A stretch of 64,000 bases of DNA from JAXGYV01 sp040772045 (GTDB lineage Bacteria; Actinomycetota; Thermoleophilia; UBA2241): contig JAXGYV010000005.1 of assembly GCA_040772045.1 (NCBI GenBank), positions 62,001 to 126,000 on the forward strand, written 5' to 3'. The notes under the pieces are model-generated. The model was not told where the DNA came from. It did not search any database and was given only the letters and a program-made list of their open reading frames with translations. Positions 35,636 through 43,909 of this stretch are shown piece by piece (positions within the stretch are counted from its first letter, which is position 1; each line of letters opens with the position of its first letter). The translations under genes and the position numbers were made by a program.

Positions 35636-36976
35636 CTACGCGGAGCGCGGCTCGCGCACCAGGGCCAGCAAGACGACAGCCAGGGCCGCGGCGCCCGTCA
35701 TCGCCCACCACGCCGGCGCATACGCGCCGGTGCGATCCACGATGAATCCGAAGAGCGGCGGCCCGATGAAGATGCCGATGTTGTTGATGGCCGCCGTCAT
35801 GCCGGCGGCGGCGCCGGCGGCGGCCGGGCCGGAGATCTCGCCGGCCAGCGCGCCAGACAGGCCGCCCCACCCCACGGCGCCCACGCCCAGAACCCCCAGC
35901 GCGGGCACCAGCGTCCACCGCATGCCGGGGCCGGCGAGCGCCAGCGCTACGCAGGAGAGGCCGGCGAGCACGGCCAGCACGACGAGGACCGGCTGCCGCC
36001 GGCCGGCGAGCAGCCGGTCGCTGATCAAGCCGCTGAGCGGCTTCCCTACGGCGCCGGTCGCCTGACATAGGGCGAGCAAACCTCCCGCGGCCACCGCCGT
36101 GTAAGCCCACTCGGCCTGCAGGAAGAGCACCAGGTGCGCCAGCGCCGAGAACTCGACCACGTTCAGGCAGAGCGCGCCCAGGCCGAGGAGCAAGATGTCT
36201 CGTGACCGCGCTACGGCCAGAAAGCCCGGGTTCAGAGTGGCGCGGTCAGTGGCCTCGTCTCCCGTGACACACGGGAGACCTTGTTCTTCGAGGGCCACGC
36301 ACTCTGGCGCTATCGTCGAACGCCGGCCGACTGTTCTCGGCCATCGGAGGCCTCCACCCGGTTCCAAGCCACTCGGCCCGATCACGGGATCGCGGTAGAA
36401 CACCACCGCCAGCACGCACGTGGACAGCGCCAGCAGCGCGGCCACCACGAAACCAGAGCGCCACCCGTAGCTCAGAGCCAACGCGGGCATGATCGCCGCG
36501 CCGAGTATGCCACTCACGTTTACCGCCGACTGGTTGACTCCCACCGCCGTCGCTCGTTCTCGAGGGGGGAACCACACGACGATCGCCTTGACCGCCGTGG
36601 GAAAGATGAATCCGCACCCCAGACCGGAGGCACCTAACAGGAGCAGCATCGCCACGTACGATGGGGCCAGCGCCACCGCGCCCACCGCGATACCCGTGAT
36701 CAGCGTGCCGATCACCAGCGCCCGCCGAGCGCCGAGGCGATCGGCAAGCCAGCCGGCCAGCAGCAACGTGGGCGCGTAGGTGACGGCCGTGGCGCTCGTG
36801 AGAGCGCCGATCTGGGCGTTGGTCAGGGAGAACGACTCCTTGATGAACGGCGCCAGCGGTCCCACGCAGAGACGAGAGAGGAACACCACGAGATACGCGC
36901 TCCACACCACACCGAGAGCCACAAAGCGATAGCGCGCAGGACGAGGGCATACGGTGCTCACAGCGGCGTCGATCAT
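35636..36976 (-). CDS. MFS transporter, probably last gene of the cobalamin operon
   Basis: This 446-residue major facilitator protein has twelve predicted membrane helices. The motif after helix 2 (GWLADRLGARRALVIG) and its counterpart in the second half (GLISDRLLAGRRQPVL) are present. The central loop is long and cysteine-containing (roughly ECVALEEQGLPCVTG). It starts 46 bases after btuD on the same strand, with no terminator between, so it is likely co-transcribed with the B12 genes. The substrate is unknown. Transport of a corrinoid precursor or an unrelated anion are both possible. Confidence 0.8.
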   Translation of the reverse strand: MIDAAVSTVCPRPARYRFVALGVVWSAYLVVFLSRLCVGPLAPFIKESFSLTNAQIGALTSATAVTYAPTLLLAGWLADRLGARRALVIGTLITGIAVGAVALAPSYVAMLLLLGASGLGCGFIFPTAVKAIVVWFPPRERATAVGVNQSAVNVSGILGAAIMPALALSYGWRSGFVVAALLALSTCVLAVVFYRDPVIGPSGLEPGGGLRWPRTVGRRSTIAPECVALEEQGLPCVTGDEATDRATLNPGFLAVARSRDILLLGLGALCLNVVEFSALAHLVLFLQAEWAYTAVAAGGLLALCQATGAVGKPLSGLISDRLLAGRRQPVLVVLAVLAGLSCVALALAGPGMRWTLVPALGVLGVGAVGWGGLSGALAGEISGPAAAGAAAGMTAAINNIGIFIGPPLFGFIVDRTGAYAPAWWAMTGAAALAVVLLALVREPRSA

Positions 36977-37022
36977 CGTGCCATCTTACCGGCCTTTCCA
37001 CCGGCGGAACGAGCGCACGGGC

Positions 37023-38276
37023 CTAGTGCGGCGGCAGCGGCCGGCGGCACAGCTCGTCGAGCATCGCCGCTCCGTCGGGGAACTGGCGTACTCCGGCCAG
37101 CTCCACGCCGGCGGAGCCGCCGCTGAAGTCCCGCTGGGCTAACCCGGCGACCATCCACGCCGGCGTGCCCCGGGCCACGGCCGCGCGCAGGATCTCCAGA
37201 TTCCGCAGATTCCCGGGCCCTATGGGTACATCAGTCAGGATCACCACGTCGGCGGCGGCGGCCAGCGCCGCGTTCTCCTCGTGCACTTCATCGGAGATCG
37301 CGCAGAAAGCAGCCTCCACCGCCATGGGGAGGCCCATCTCGCGCCCCGTTACTTCGTCGGTGTCCAAGGCATTCACCACTCCAGCCGATACCGCGTACCC
37401 CGCCTCGGTGAGCCGGCGCATGAACAGCGAGCCGGTGCCGGCGCCGCACAGGAGATGGACGCGTCCACGACGCTCCGGCCGCGGGCGCGGTGAGAACGTC
37501 AGGTAGGCTTGGCCCGCGTGCCGGTGCAGGTGAGCGCTCACCCCATACACGTCACCGATGACGCGCGGGCTGAGCACCTCGTCGGCCGGTCCCCACGCCG
37601 CCACCCCGCCGTCAGCCAGCATGAGCAGCGAGCGGCAATACTGCAGGGCCAAATTCAGATCGTGGAGCACACATACCACCGTCAGGCCGCCCCTGTTGAG
37701 GCGTTCCAGGCAATCGAAGAACTGGAGCTGATGCGCCACATCGAGCGCCGAGACGGGCTCGTCGAGCAGCAGTACCTCCGGCTGCTGGGCGAGCGCCTGC
37801 GCCAGAACCACCATCTGGCGCTCGCCCCCGGACAGCCGCGGGAACAGCCGTTCCGCCAGGTGCTCTACTCCGAGCGTCTGCAGGGCGCGCCGCGCGGACG
37901 CGCGCGCGCCGCCCTCGCCGCGGCAGTAGCGCCCCATCTCGACTACCTCGAGGGCGGTGAAGTCGAAGTCTAGGCTGAACTGCTGCGGCACCAGCGCCAC
38001 GCGCCGCGCCAGGTCGCGACGCGCGTGGTTCAACACCGCCCGGCCGTCCAAAAGCACCGCGCCGTGCTCCGGGCGCAGCAGTCCGTCGATCACCCGCAGG
38101 AGCGTGCTCTTGCCGCTGCCGTTGGGGCCCACGACGCCGACGAAGTCGCCGTGCCGCACGGCAAAGGAGACCCCGTGCAGCACGGGATGCTCCGGGTAGG
38201 AGAACGTCACCTCGTCGACTACCAGCTGAGCCTCACCCGCGGCGTCCGGCGGGCGGATCGCGAGACCGGACGTCAT
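37023..38276 (-). CDS. btuD: Cobalamin/Fe-complex ABC transporter ATPase with extra C-terminal domain
   Basis: This 417-residue protein has an ABC ATPase of about 255 residues (Walker A GPNGSGKST, signature LSGGERQ, Walker B VLLLDEPVSALD). A further domain of about 155 residues starts near RGRVHLLCGAGTGSLFMRRL and includes VVILTDVPIGPGNLRNLEIL; its glycine-rich start looks like a Rossmann-type nucleotide site. ATG 38274-38276 overlaps the btuC stop (ATGA); the much longer open frame upstream shadows btuC. It energises BtuC. I recall the same tail on some B12-type ATPases of anaerobes, but its role is not known to me. Confidence 0.88.
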   Translation of the reverse strand: MTSGLAIRPPDAAGEAQLVVDEVTFSYPEHPVLHGVSFAVRHGDFVGVVGPNGSGKSTLLRVIDGLLRPEHGAVLLDGRAVLNHARRDLARRVALVPQQFSLDFDFTALEVVEMGRYCRGEGGARASARRALQTLGVEHLAERLFPRLSGGERQMVVLAQALAQQPEVLLLDEPVSALDVAHQLQFFDCLERLNRGGLTVVCVLHDLNLALQYCRSLLMLADGGVAAWGPADEVLSPRVIGDVYGVSAHLHRHAGQAYLTFSPRPRPERRGRVHLLCGAGTGSLFMRRLTEAGYAVSAGVVNALDTDEVTGREMGLPMAVEAAFCAISDEVHEENAALAAAADVVILTDVPIGPGNLRNLEILRAAVARGTPAWMVAGLAQRDFSGGSAGVELAGVRQFPDGAAMLDELCRRPLPPH

Positions 38277-39301
38277 AGGCGCCTCCTCGAGCGCAGCAGG
38301 TAGACGAACAGGGGCGCGCCGAAGAAGGTGGTCACGATCCCCACCGGCAGCTCCGACGGAGCAACCGCCACACGGGCGGCCAGATCGGAGAGCCCCATGA
38401 TGGCCGCCCCGAGCACCAGCGAGAGCGCCAGGACCTTGCGATGCCGCGGCCCCACCACCAGACGCGCCAGGTGGGGGATCACCAGCCCGACGAAGCCGAT
38501 AATACCGGAGACGGACACGGCGACGGCCGTCAGCGCCGCCGCCGTCACCAGCAGGATCTTCTTCACCCGCTCCACATCTACACCGAGCTCGAGCGCCCGC
38601 TGCTCGCCCTGAAGGAGGATGTCGAGCTCGCGGGCGAAGAACAGCGGAACGGCCAGCAGGGGCAAGGCGAACAGCGCGATCTCCACCTCCAGCCAGCCCC
38701 GAGCGGAGAAGCTGCCCATGATCCAGTACAGCAGCGCGTGCAGGTCTTCTCCTGCTTTCACCATCAAGACGGAGATCACCGCGCTGAGGAGCTGTGAGAG
38801 CGTGACCCCCGCCAGGAGGAGGACGTAGATGTTGAGATGCCCGCGACGTCGCCCGAGGGCGTAGACGAGCAGCAGCGCCAAGCCGCCGCCGAGGAGAGCC
38901 AGCAGCGAGAGCCACGGCACCGCCGGCAGACCCACGACGATACCGATGGTGGCGCCGAGCGCGGCGCCCGACGACACACCCGTGACGTAGGGATCGGTGA
39001 GCGGATTGAGCAGCAGTCCCTGCAGAATGGTGCCGGCGGTAGCGAGACAGGCCCCCACGATGAAGGCCAGCAGCACGCGCGGCAGCCGGAGCTGCCAGAA
39101 GATCACCCCGGCGGGGTCGTCGGCGGCGCCGCCGACCAGGTAATCCCAAACACGGCCGAAGGAGATCGAGGTAGATCCCAAGGCCAGACAGAGGAACAGG
39201 CTCAGGACGAGGAAGACGACGGCCAGCGACAGCCACGCCCTCCTCGTCCATGGTGAGCCCGTGGGCATCGTCAACGCGGTCCCGACATCACGCGGCGGCA
39301 C
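38273..39301 (-). CDS. btuC: Cobalamin ABC transporter permease BtuC/FecCD family
   Basis: This 342-residue permease has about ten membrane helices and family landmarks: LRLPRVLLAFIVGACLATAGTILQ, NPLTDPYVTGVSSGAALGA and GFVGLVIPHLARLVVG with the ATPase-contact loop. It starts at a GTG with GAGG/GGCGG upstream; an ATG twelve codons in is an alternative. It ends in a 4-base overlap with btuD. The B12 operon context supports corrinoid rather than siderophore transport. Confidence 0.9.
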   Translation of the reverse strand: MPPRDVGTALTMPTGSPWTRRAWLSLAVVFLVLSLFLCLALGSTSISFGRVWDYLVGGAADDPAGVIFWQLRLPRVLLAFIVGACLATAGTILQGLLLNPLTDPYVTGVSSGAALGATIGIVVGLPAVPWLSLLALLGGGLALLLVYALGRRRGHLNIYVLLLAGVTLSQLLSAVISVLMVKAGEDLHALLYWIMGSFSARGWLEVEIALFALPLLAVPLFFARELDILLQGEQRALELGVDVERVKKILLVTAAALTAVAVSVSGIIGFVGLVIPHLARLVVGPRHRKVLALSLVLGAAIMGLSDLAARVAVAPSELPVGIVTTFFGAPLFVYLLRSRRRL

Positions 39302-39320
39302 TGCGTGCCGCCTATCCGCC

Positions 39321-40373
39321 TCACTCAGACCCCTCGAAGGCGTCGGGGTGCAGGAAGGCGGCGATCTGCCGCAGTCCCTGCAGCGCCCGCGGCCCAGAGC
39401 GGACCACCAGGTTATCCTCGATCACGAAGACGCGGCCCTCCTTGACCGCCGTGAGCTGGTTGTACGCGGGCCGCTTGGCGATATCGCCGGGTTCGGCCTG
39501 CGCGCCCGCGACGGCGATGTACACATCAGGATCCTCCGTGATCAACACCTCTTGGCTAAACTCCGGGTAGCCGACCCCAGCCGACGAGCCGATGTTGGCC
39601 CCGCCGGCGCGCCGCACCAGATCCTCGATCAGCGTCCCCTTTCCCGCCGTCATCAACGGCTTGCTGTAGATCTCGAAGAATACCTTCAGCCGCTGGCGAC
39701 CGGAGATGCGCGTCTCGACGTCCTTGGCCACTGCGTGCAGCGAGTCGACCAGGGCCTTGGCCTTGGCCTGCTCGCCAACTAACAGCCCCAACTTCTCTAG
39801 ATCCTCGAACACGCCGTCCAGCGTCGCCGGATCGAGGACCACCACCGGCACGTTGAGCTCATCGAGACGGGCGGCCGCATCACTCTGCACGCCGGACGCC
39901 GCGAGGACGAGATCGGGCTTCAAGGAGATGATCTTCTCCACGTTCGGATTCGCGAAGTCCCCTACTTTGTCGACGTCCTTGGCATCCTGCGGGTAGTCGC
40001 AGAAATCGCTCACGCCGACAACCCGGTCCCCGGCGCCAACCGCGTACACCATCTCCGTCTGCGCGGGCGCCAGCGAGACGATCCTCGTCGCCGGCTTCTG
40101 CAGCGTGAATGCTCGGCCAGCGTCGTCCGTGACCGCGATGCGCGCGGGGCTAGCCGAGGGTGTCGTCGCCTTTTGATTCGTCCCGCAGCCGACCGCCGCG
40201 AGGAGAGCCGCGACGAGTACCAGCATCGCGGCCACCGTGGCGCCCCAGATACGTACACGACGGAGCGCCGCGCCGCGGCTGCGCCCGGAGTACTGCACAC
40301 CCGAGGTGCGAACAGCTTCTCCGGTACTGCGGCCGGCGCGCATCTCTCGCGGGTCACCCGATCTCATCCTCAT
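39321..40373 (-). CDS. btuF: Cobalamin-binding lipoprotein BtuF
   Basis: This solute-binding protein of about 350 residues has the helical-backbone fold: TRIVSLAPAQTEMVYAVGAGDRVVGVSDFCDYP, then KIISLKPDLVLAA and RPAYNQLTAVKEGRVFVI. A lipobox LLAAVGC puts the anchor cysteine at about residue 63 from ATG 40373, giving a long charged n-region; a start further in is possible. ATG 40373 overlaps the stop of the upstream DUF71 gene (ATGA) and has AGGAGA in front. It hands corrinoid to BtuC. Confidence 0.88.
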   Translation of the reverse strand: MRMRSGDPREMRAGRSTGEAVRTSGVQYSGRSRGAALRRVRIWGATVAAMLVLVAALLAAVGCGTNQKATTPSASPARIAVTDDAGRAFTLQKPATRIVSLAPAQTEMVYAVGAGDRVVGVSDFCDYPQDAKDVDKVGDFANPNVEKIISLKPDLVLAASGVQSDAAARLDELNVPVVVLDPATLDGVFEDLEKLGLLVGEQAKAKALVDSLHAVAKDVETRISGRQRLKVFFEIYSKPLMTAGKGTLIEDLVRRAGGANIGSSAGVGYPEFSQEVLITEDPDVYIAVAGAQAEPGDIAKRPAYNQLTAVKEGRVFVIEDNLVVRSGPRALQGLRQIAAFLHPDAFEGSE

Positions 40374-41065
40374 CCTGTCTCCTCTCCATCGTGGTTCACC
40401 GTAACGTTGGCGAACCAGTGATCGCCCACACGACGCGCACGCCTCACCCGTACTGCGACGGGGGAGGCGAAGAGCGGGCAGTCCGTGACCGCGGTGTGGT
40501 ACTCGCCGTGCTCGCCGGCGACGTCGCAACCGGCGAGCGCCAGTTCCCGCGCCAGTCGCGCGGTGAGCTGGCGGCCGGCCAAACCGGCGAGCGCCACGTC
40601 CGCCCGCGCGGCGACCACGGTGGCCGCCGCCGGCAGCGCCAGAAACTCAGCCAGCACACGCTCGCGCGGACGTCCCCAGAGGGGCAGAGAAGCCCGCAGG
40701 CCGGCGGCACGACACACCTTCTCCTCCCACGCCTTGTGCGCCTCGATATCGATGTCGCCGAACACGCCGGCCGCTATACCCTCCGCCGCCATCTTCCGCA
40801 GAGCCGCCACGAACTTCTCCTCGTAGTCCTCCCACGTCGTGGCGCACAGGGTCAGAGCGATGCCGAGCGCCGCCGCCTGAGCTTCGATCACGTCCACGGA
40901 CAAGCCGTGAGCGTTCGTCCGGCGGCCGTCCTCGGCCGTCATGCAGAGCAGCCGCTGCGGCACGCCTCCGGCAGCCACGGCCAGATGGAGCGCCAGGCAC
41001 GAGTCTTTGCCGCCGCTCCACGAGCAGAAGAAGGGCACGTTCCGTAGGTTCGCCGTGCGCATCAT
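40370..41065 (-). CDS. DUF71/COG2102 PP-loop ATPase (diphthine-ammonia-ligase-like), B12-associated
   Basis: This 231-residue adenine-nucleotide alpha-hydrolase-like protein has a PP-loop SWSGGKDSCLAL and the C-terminal family motif GEHGEYHT. Archaeal and eukaryotic members make diphthamide, which bacteria lack. Comparative genomics (de Crecy-Lagard and colleagues, 2012) predicted a bacterial subgroup acting in B12 salvage, and here the gene sits inside the B12 operon, overlapping the cbiB stop (ATGA) and followed by btuF (ATGA). An amide-forming step on a salvaged corrinoid fits but is unproven. Two adjacent ATG codons at 41062 and 41065 could each be the start. Confidence 0.85.
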   Translation of the reverse strand: MMRTANLRNVPFFCSWSGGKDSCLALHLAVAAGGVPQRLLCMTAEDGRRTNAHGLSVDVIEAQAAALGIALTLCATTWEDYEEKFVAALRKMAAEGIAAGVFGDIDIEAHKAWEEKVCRAAGLRASLPLWGRPRERVLAEFLALPAAATVVAARADVALAGLAGRQLTARLARELALAGCDVAGEHGEYHTAVTDCPLFASPVAVRVRRARRVGDHWFANVTVNHDGEETG

Positions 41066-42057
41066 CGTCGCGCCAACGCGCGAGCTACTCGCGCGCCCCT
41101 CTCCAGGCGCCCTCGATCGACCAGCCAGAGGAGGGCGCACAACGTCCCCGCCAAGAGCACGCCGCTGGTGTACATGAGGCTCACGGCCCGGGAGATCACC
41201 TCCGGCCGCAGTGGTTCCCGTGCGATCCCGATGAATGGCGCGGGTACCGCCTCGCCGCCACGGTACAGTGGACCGCCGAACCGCACCCCGAGCGCGCCGG
41301 CGAACGCGGCCTCCGCGAGGCCCGCATTGGGGCTCGCGTGCCGGCCGCCGTCGCGGCGGCACACGCGCCACGCCTGCCGCGCACGTTCTCCGCGCAGAGC
41401 CGCGGCGGCGACGACGAACACGGGGAGCACGCGCGCCGGCACGTAAGCGGCAGCGTCGTCGAGACGCGCCGCCGCCCAGCCGAATGTACGGTAGCGCGCG
41501 TCTCGGTAGCCGAAGGTCGAGTCGAGCGTGCTCGCCGCCTTGTACGCCATCGCCAGCGGCGCGCCGCCCAGCGCCGCGTAGCACAGCGGAGCGGCCACCC
41601 CGTCGAGCGTGTTCTCGGCAACGCTCTCGGCGGCGGCGCGCACCACACCCTCTTCGTCGAGCGCCGCCGTGTCTCGGCCAACCATCCATGCGACGCGCTC
41701 TCTCGCGCGCTCCAGATCGCCAACTTGCAGCGCGCGCTGCACACGCAGCGCGTGGTCGGCCAAGTCGCGCGGCGCCAGCGCCCACCACAGCAGCGTCACC
41801 TCGGTCAGCGCTCCCGCCGCGGGGTGCAGACGCCGCGCCGCCACCCGCGCCAGAAACACGGCGCTCAGCGTGGCTGTCAGTACACCGAGCACGGCATGAG
41901 CGCCCGCGCCGCGCGTATCGCCCCAACGCCGGCGCGCGGGAGCCTCGAGCGCTTGCGCCAAACGCCCCATGCCGCGCACCGGGTGAGGCAGCCACCGCGG
42001 ATCGCCGGCGAGCGCATCGAGGGCCAGCGCGGCCAGCAGAGCCGTGGCACGCTTCAC
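41062..42057 (-). CDS. cbiB: Adenosylcobinamide-phosphate synthase CbiB
   Basis: This 331-residue membrane enzyme joins adenosylcobyric acid to aminopropanol phosphate. The family opening is seen (LDALAGDPRWLPHPVRGMGRL), as are WMVGRDTAALDEEGVVRAAAESVAENTLDGV and YKAASTLDSTFGYRDARY. It starts at GTG 42057 with AAGGG upstream and lies 40 bases after cobD. The neighbouring CobD supplies aminopropanol phosphate. Confidence 0.93.
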   Translation of the reverse strand: MKRATALLAALALDALAGDPRWLPHPVRGMGRLAQALEAPARRRWGDTRGAGAHAVLGVLTATLSAVFLARVAARRLHPAAGALTEVTLLWWALAPRDLADHALRVQRALQVGDLERARERVAWMVGRDTAALDEEGVVRAAAESVAENTLDGVAAPLCYAALGGAPLAMAYKAASTLDSTFGYRDARYRTFGWAAARLDDAAAYVPARVLPVFVVAAAALRGERARQAWRVCRRDGGRHASPNAGLAEAAFAGALGVRFGGPLYRGGEAVPAPFIGIAREPLRPEVISRAVSLMYTSGVLLAGTLCALLWLVDRGRLERGARVARALARR

Positions 42058-42097
42058 GACGCCCTTACCCCACGCTCGGCGCGGACCCGCGACGCCA

Positions 42098-43168
42098 TCA
42101 TGCGAGCGCCTCCCTCAGCGCATCGAGGAGGCGCCGATTCTCCTCCGCCGTGCGGACGGCGACGCGGAAAAAGTGCGTATCCAAACCTGTGAAGTCGGCG
42201 CACACGCGGATGGCGATGCCCTGGCGGAGCGTGCGCGCCGCCAGCCATACGGCGTCTGGTCCGGAGCGTTCCAGCCGCGCGAGCAGGAAGTTGGCGCGTG
42301 CCGGGAACACGGTTACCCCGGGCACGCCAGCCAATTCCTCCGCGAGCGCCTCGCGTTGCTCCCGCACGTAGACGATTGAGCGCCGCCGGTACTCGGCATC
42401 GCCGAGCGCCCGGCGGCCAACAGCCTGGGCCAACGTGTTGACCGACCATGGCGGGAGTAACGCGCGTACCCGCGTGGCCATGTCCGTGCCCGCCACCGCC
42501 ACGCCGATACGCAGGCCCGGCACGGCGAACAGCTTGGTCAGCGAGAGCAGCACCACAAGGTTCGCGGGGCAGCGATGCGCCAGGCTGGGAAGCCCGTCGA
42601 CGAAGCCGGCGAAGGCCTCGTCGACCGCCAACACGACGTCGGGATGACGCACGGCGAAGTCGCGCAGCGCACGCGGATCGGTGATCGCGCCGGTCGGGTT
42701 CGCGGGCTGGCCGACGTACAGCAGATCGCCGGGCCGCGCCAGGCGTTCCAGCGCCCCCACGTCCAGGCGAAATCCGTCTTCTTCGCGACACGTATGGAAG
42801 ACGATCGGCACGCCGGCCACTGTCGCGCTGCGCGCGTAATCCACGTACGCGGGAGCGACGATCACCACCCGCCGCGCCGCCACCGCTCGCGGCAGCACCC
42901 ACAAGATGTCCGAGGAGCCGTTACCGGCGACCACCGCCTCGGTAGGGACCGCGTAGCGCTCGGCGACGGCGGCAACCAGCTCCGTACACGCCGGGTCCGG
43001 GTAACGTGCCAGCTCTCCGGCGTGCGACACGATCACGTTACGCAACCACTCCGGTGGACCCAGCGGATTGATGTTCGCCGAGAAGTCGAGGATGTCCGCC
43101 GGCGGCCGGCCGGCGGACCGCGCGATGCGGCGGACATCGCCGCCGTGTGTCCACGCCGTCATGCCCAT
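42098..43168 (-). CDS. cobD: Threonine-phosphate decarboxylase CobD
   Basis: This 356-residue PLP enzyme of the histidinol-phosphate aminotransferase fold makes aminopropanol phosphate for the B12 nucleotide loop. It has ILDFSANINPLGPP, GNGSSDILW, GQPANPTGAI, the lysine in LLSLTKLFAVPGLRIG and the arginine near its C-terminus. ATG 43168 is used; a second ATG two codons later (43162) would overlap the cobS stop as ATGA and may be the true start. HisC-like activity cannot be fully excluded, but the context is B12. Confidence 0.9.
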   Translation of the reverse strand: MGMTAWTHGGDVRRIARSAGRPPADILDFSANINPLGPPEWLRNVIVSHAGELARYPDPACTELVAAVAERYAVPTEAVVAGNGSSDILWVLPRAVAARRVVIVAPAYVDYARSATVAGVPIVFHTCREEDGFRLDVGALERLARPGDLLYVGQPANPTGAITDPRALRDFAVRHPDVVLAVDEAFAGFVDGLPSLAHRCPANLVVLLSLTKLFAVPGLRIGVAVAGTDMATRVRALLPPWSVNTLAQAVGRRALGDAEYRRRSIVYVREQREALAEELAGVPGVTVFPARANFLLARLERSGPDAVWLAARTLRQGIAIRVCADFTGLDTHFFRVAVRTAEENRRLLDALREALA

Positions 43169-43908
43169 ACGGCCGCCGTCGCCACCAGCGCTAGCTCGGC
43201 AAGCTCACAGGCGGCGCCGAGCGTATCGCCGGTGTAGCCGCCAATGCGACGCCAGCACACGGCGGCGAACACCAAGCAGAGGAGCAACGCCACCACACCG
43301 CCGGTTATCCCCGCCCAGCCCGACAGCAGCCAGGCACTCGCCAGGAACACCGCCACCGCCCATGCCAACGTAAGACCTCGCCGCGCCAGCCCCTCGAGTG
43401 AAGCGCTGAACACGCTGGCCAGGCCGTCCGGACGCGCGTACGGAAGCACAGCCATGTTGACCACGAGCGCCGAGCGGCCGGCCAGCGGCGTCAACAGGAC
43501 GATTCGCCACAGGTGAGCGCTGGGCACAGCGGTCACCAGCGCCACTTTGACCACGATCAAGAGCACCACCGCGATGACGGCCATGGCACCCGCGCGACTG
43601 TCTCTCATGATCTCGAGGGCCAGGTCGCGCGAGCGTGCGCTGAGGAAACCGTCGGCGGTGTCGGCCACACCCTCGAGGTGCAGAGCGCCCGACACCGCCA
43701 CCAGACCGGCGACGACCAGCGCGGCCACCGGCAGCGGCGGCAGTACCCGCTGCAGGCCATAGGTGCACGCGGCTAACACCCCGCCGGCGAGCAGCCCCAC
43801 CACGGGGAACGCGGGCAGGCTAGAGCCGAGCGCCGCCTCGCCGCCCGTCCACGCACGCGGGACGGGCGCACAGGTCAGGAAGCGCAGCGCCGCGAGCAGC
43901 CGCCGCAC
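43159..43908 (-). CDS. cobS: Adenosylcobinamide-GDP ribazoletransferase (cobalamin synthase) CobS
   Basis: This membrane enzyme of about 249 residues joins alpha-ribazole to adenosylcobinamide-GDP in the last step of B12 assembly. Diagnostic stretches are HLEGVADTADGFLSARSRD, MRDSRAGAMAVIA and the C-terminal RRIGGYTGDTLGA. Several start codons are possible; GTG 43908 lies one base after the cobT stop with GGGAG ten bases before it, while a GTG at 43917 would overlap cobT. Confidence 0.9.
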   Translation of the reverse strand: MRRLLAALRFLTCAPVPRAWTGGEAALGSSLPAFPVVGLLAGGVLAACTYGLQRVLPPLPVAALVVAGLVAVSGALHLEGVADTADGFLSARSRDLALEIMRDSRAGAMAVIAVVLLIVVKVALVTAVPSAHLWRIVLLTPLAGRSALVVNMAVLPYARPDGLASVFSASLEGLARRGLTLAWAVAVFLASAWLLSGWAGITGGVVALLLCLVFAAVCWRRIGGYTGDTLGAACELAELALVATAAVWA

Positions 43909-43909
43909 G

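Noticed and set aside
38277..39251. A 742-codon minus-strand frame that contains btuD
   Set aside because: The first 325 codons only shadow btuC and show arginine/glycine-rich nonsense; the real start is the ATG overlapping the btuC stop.
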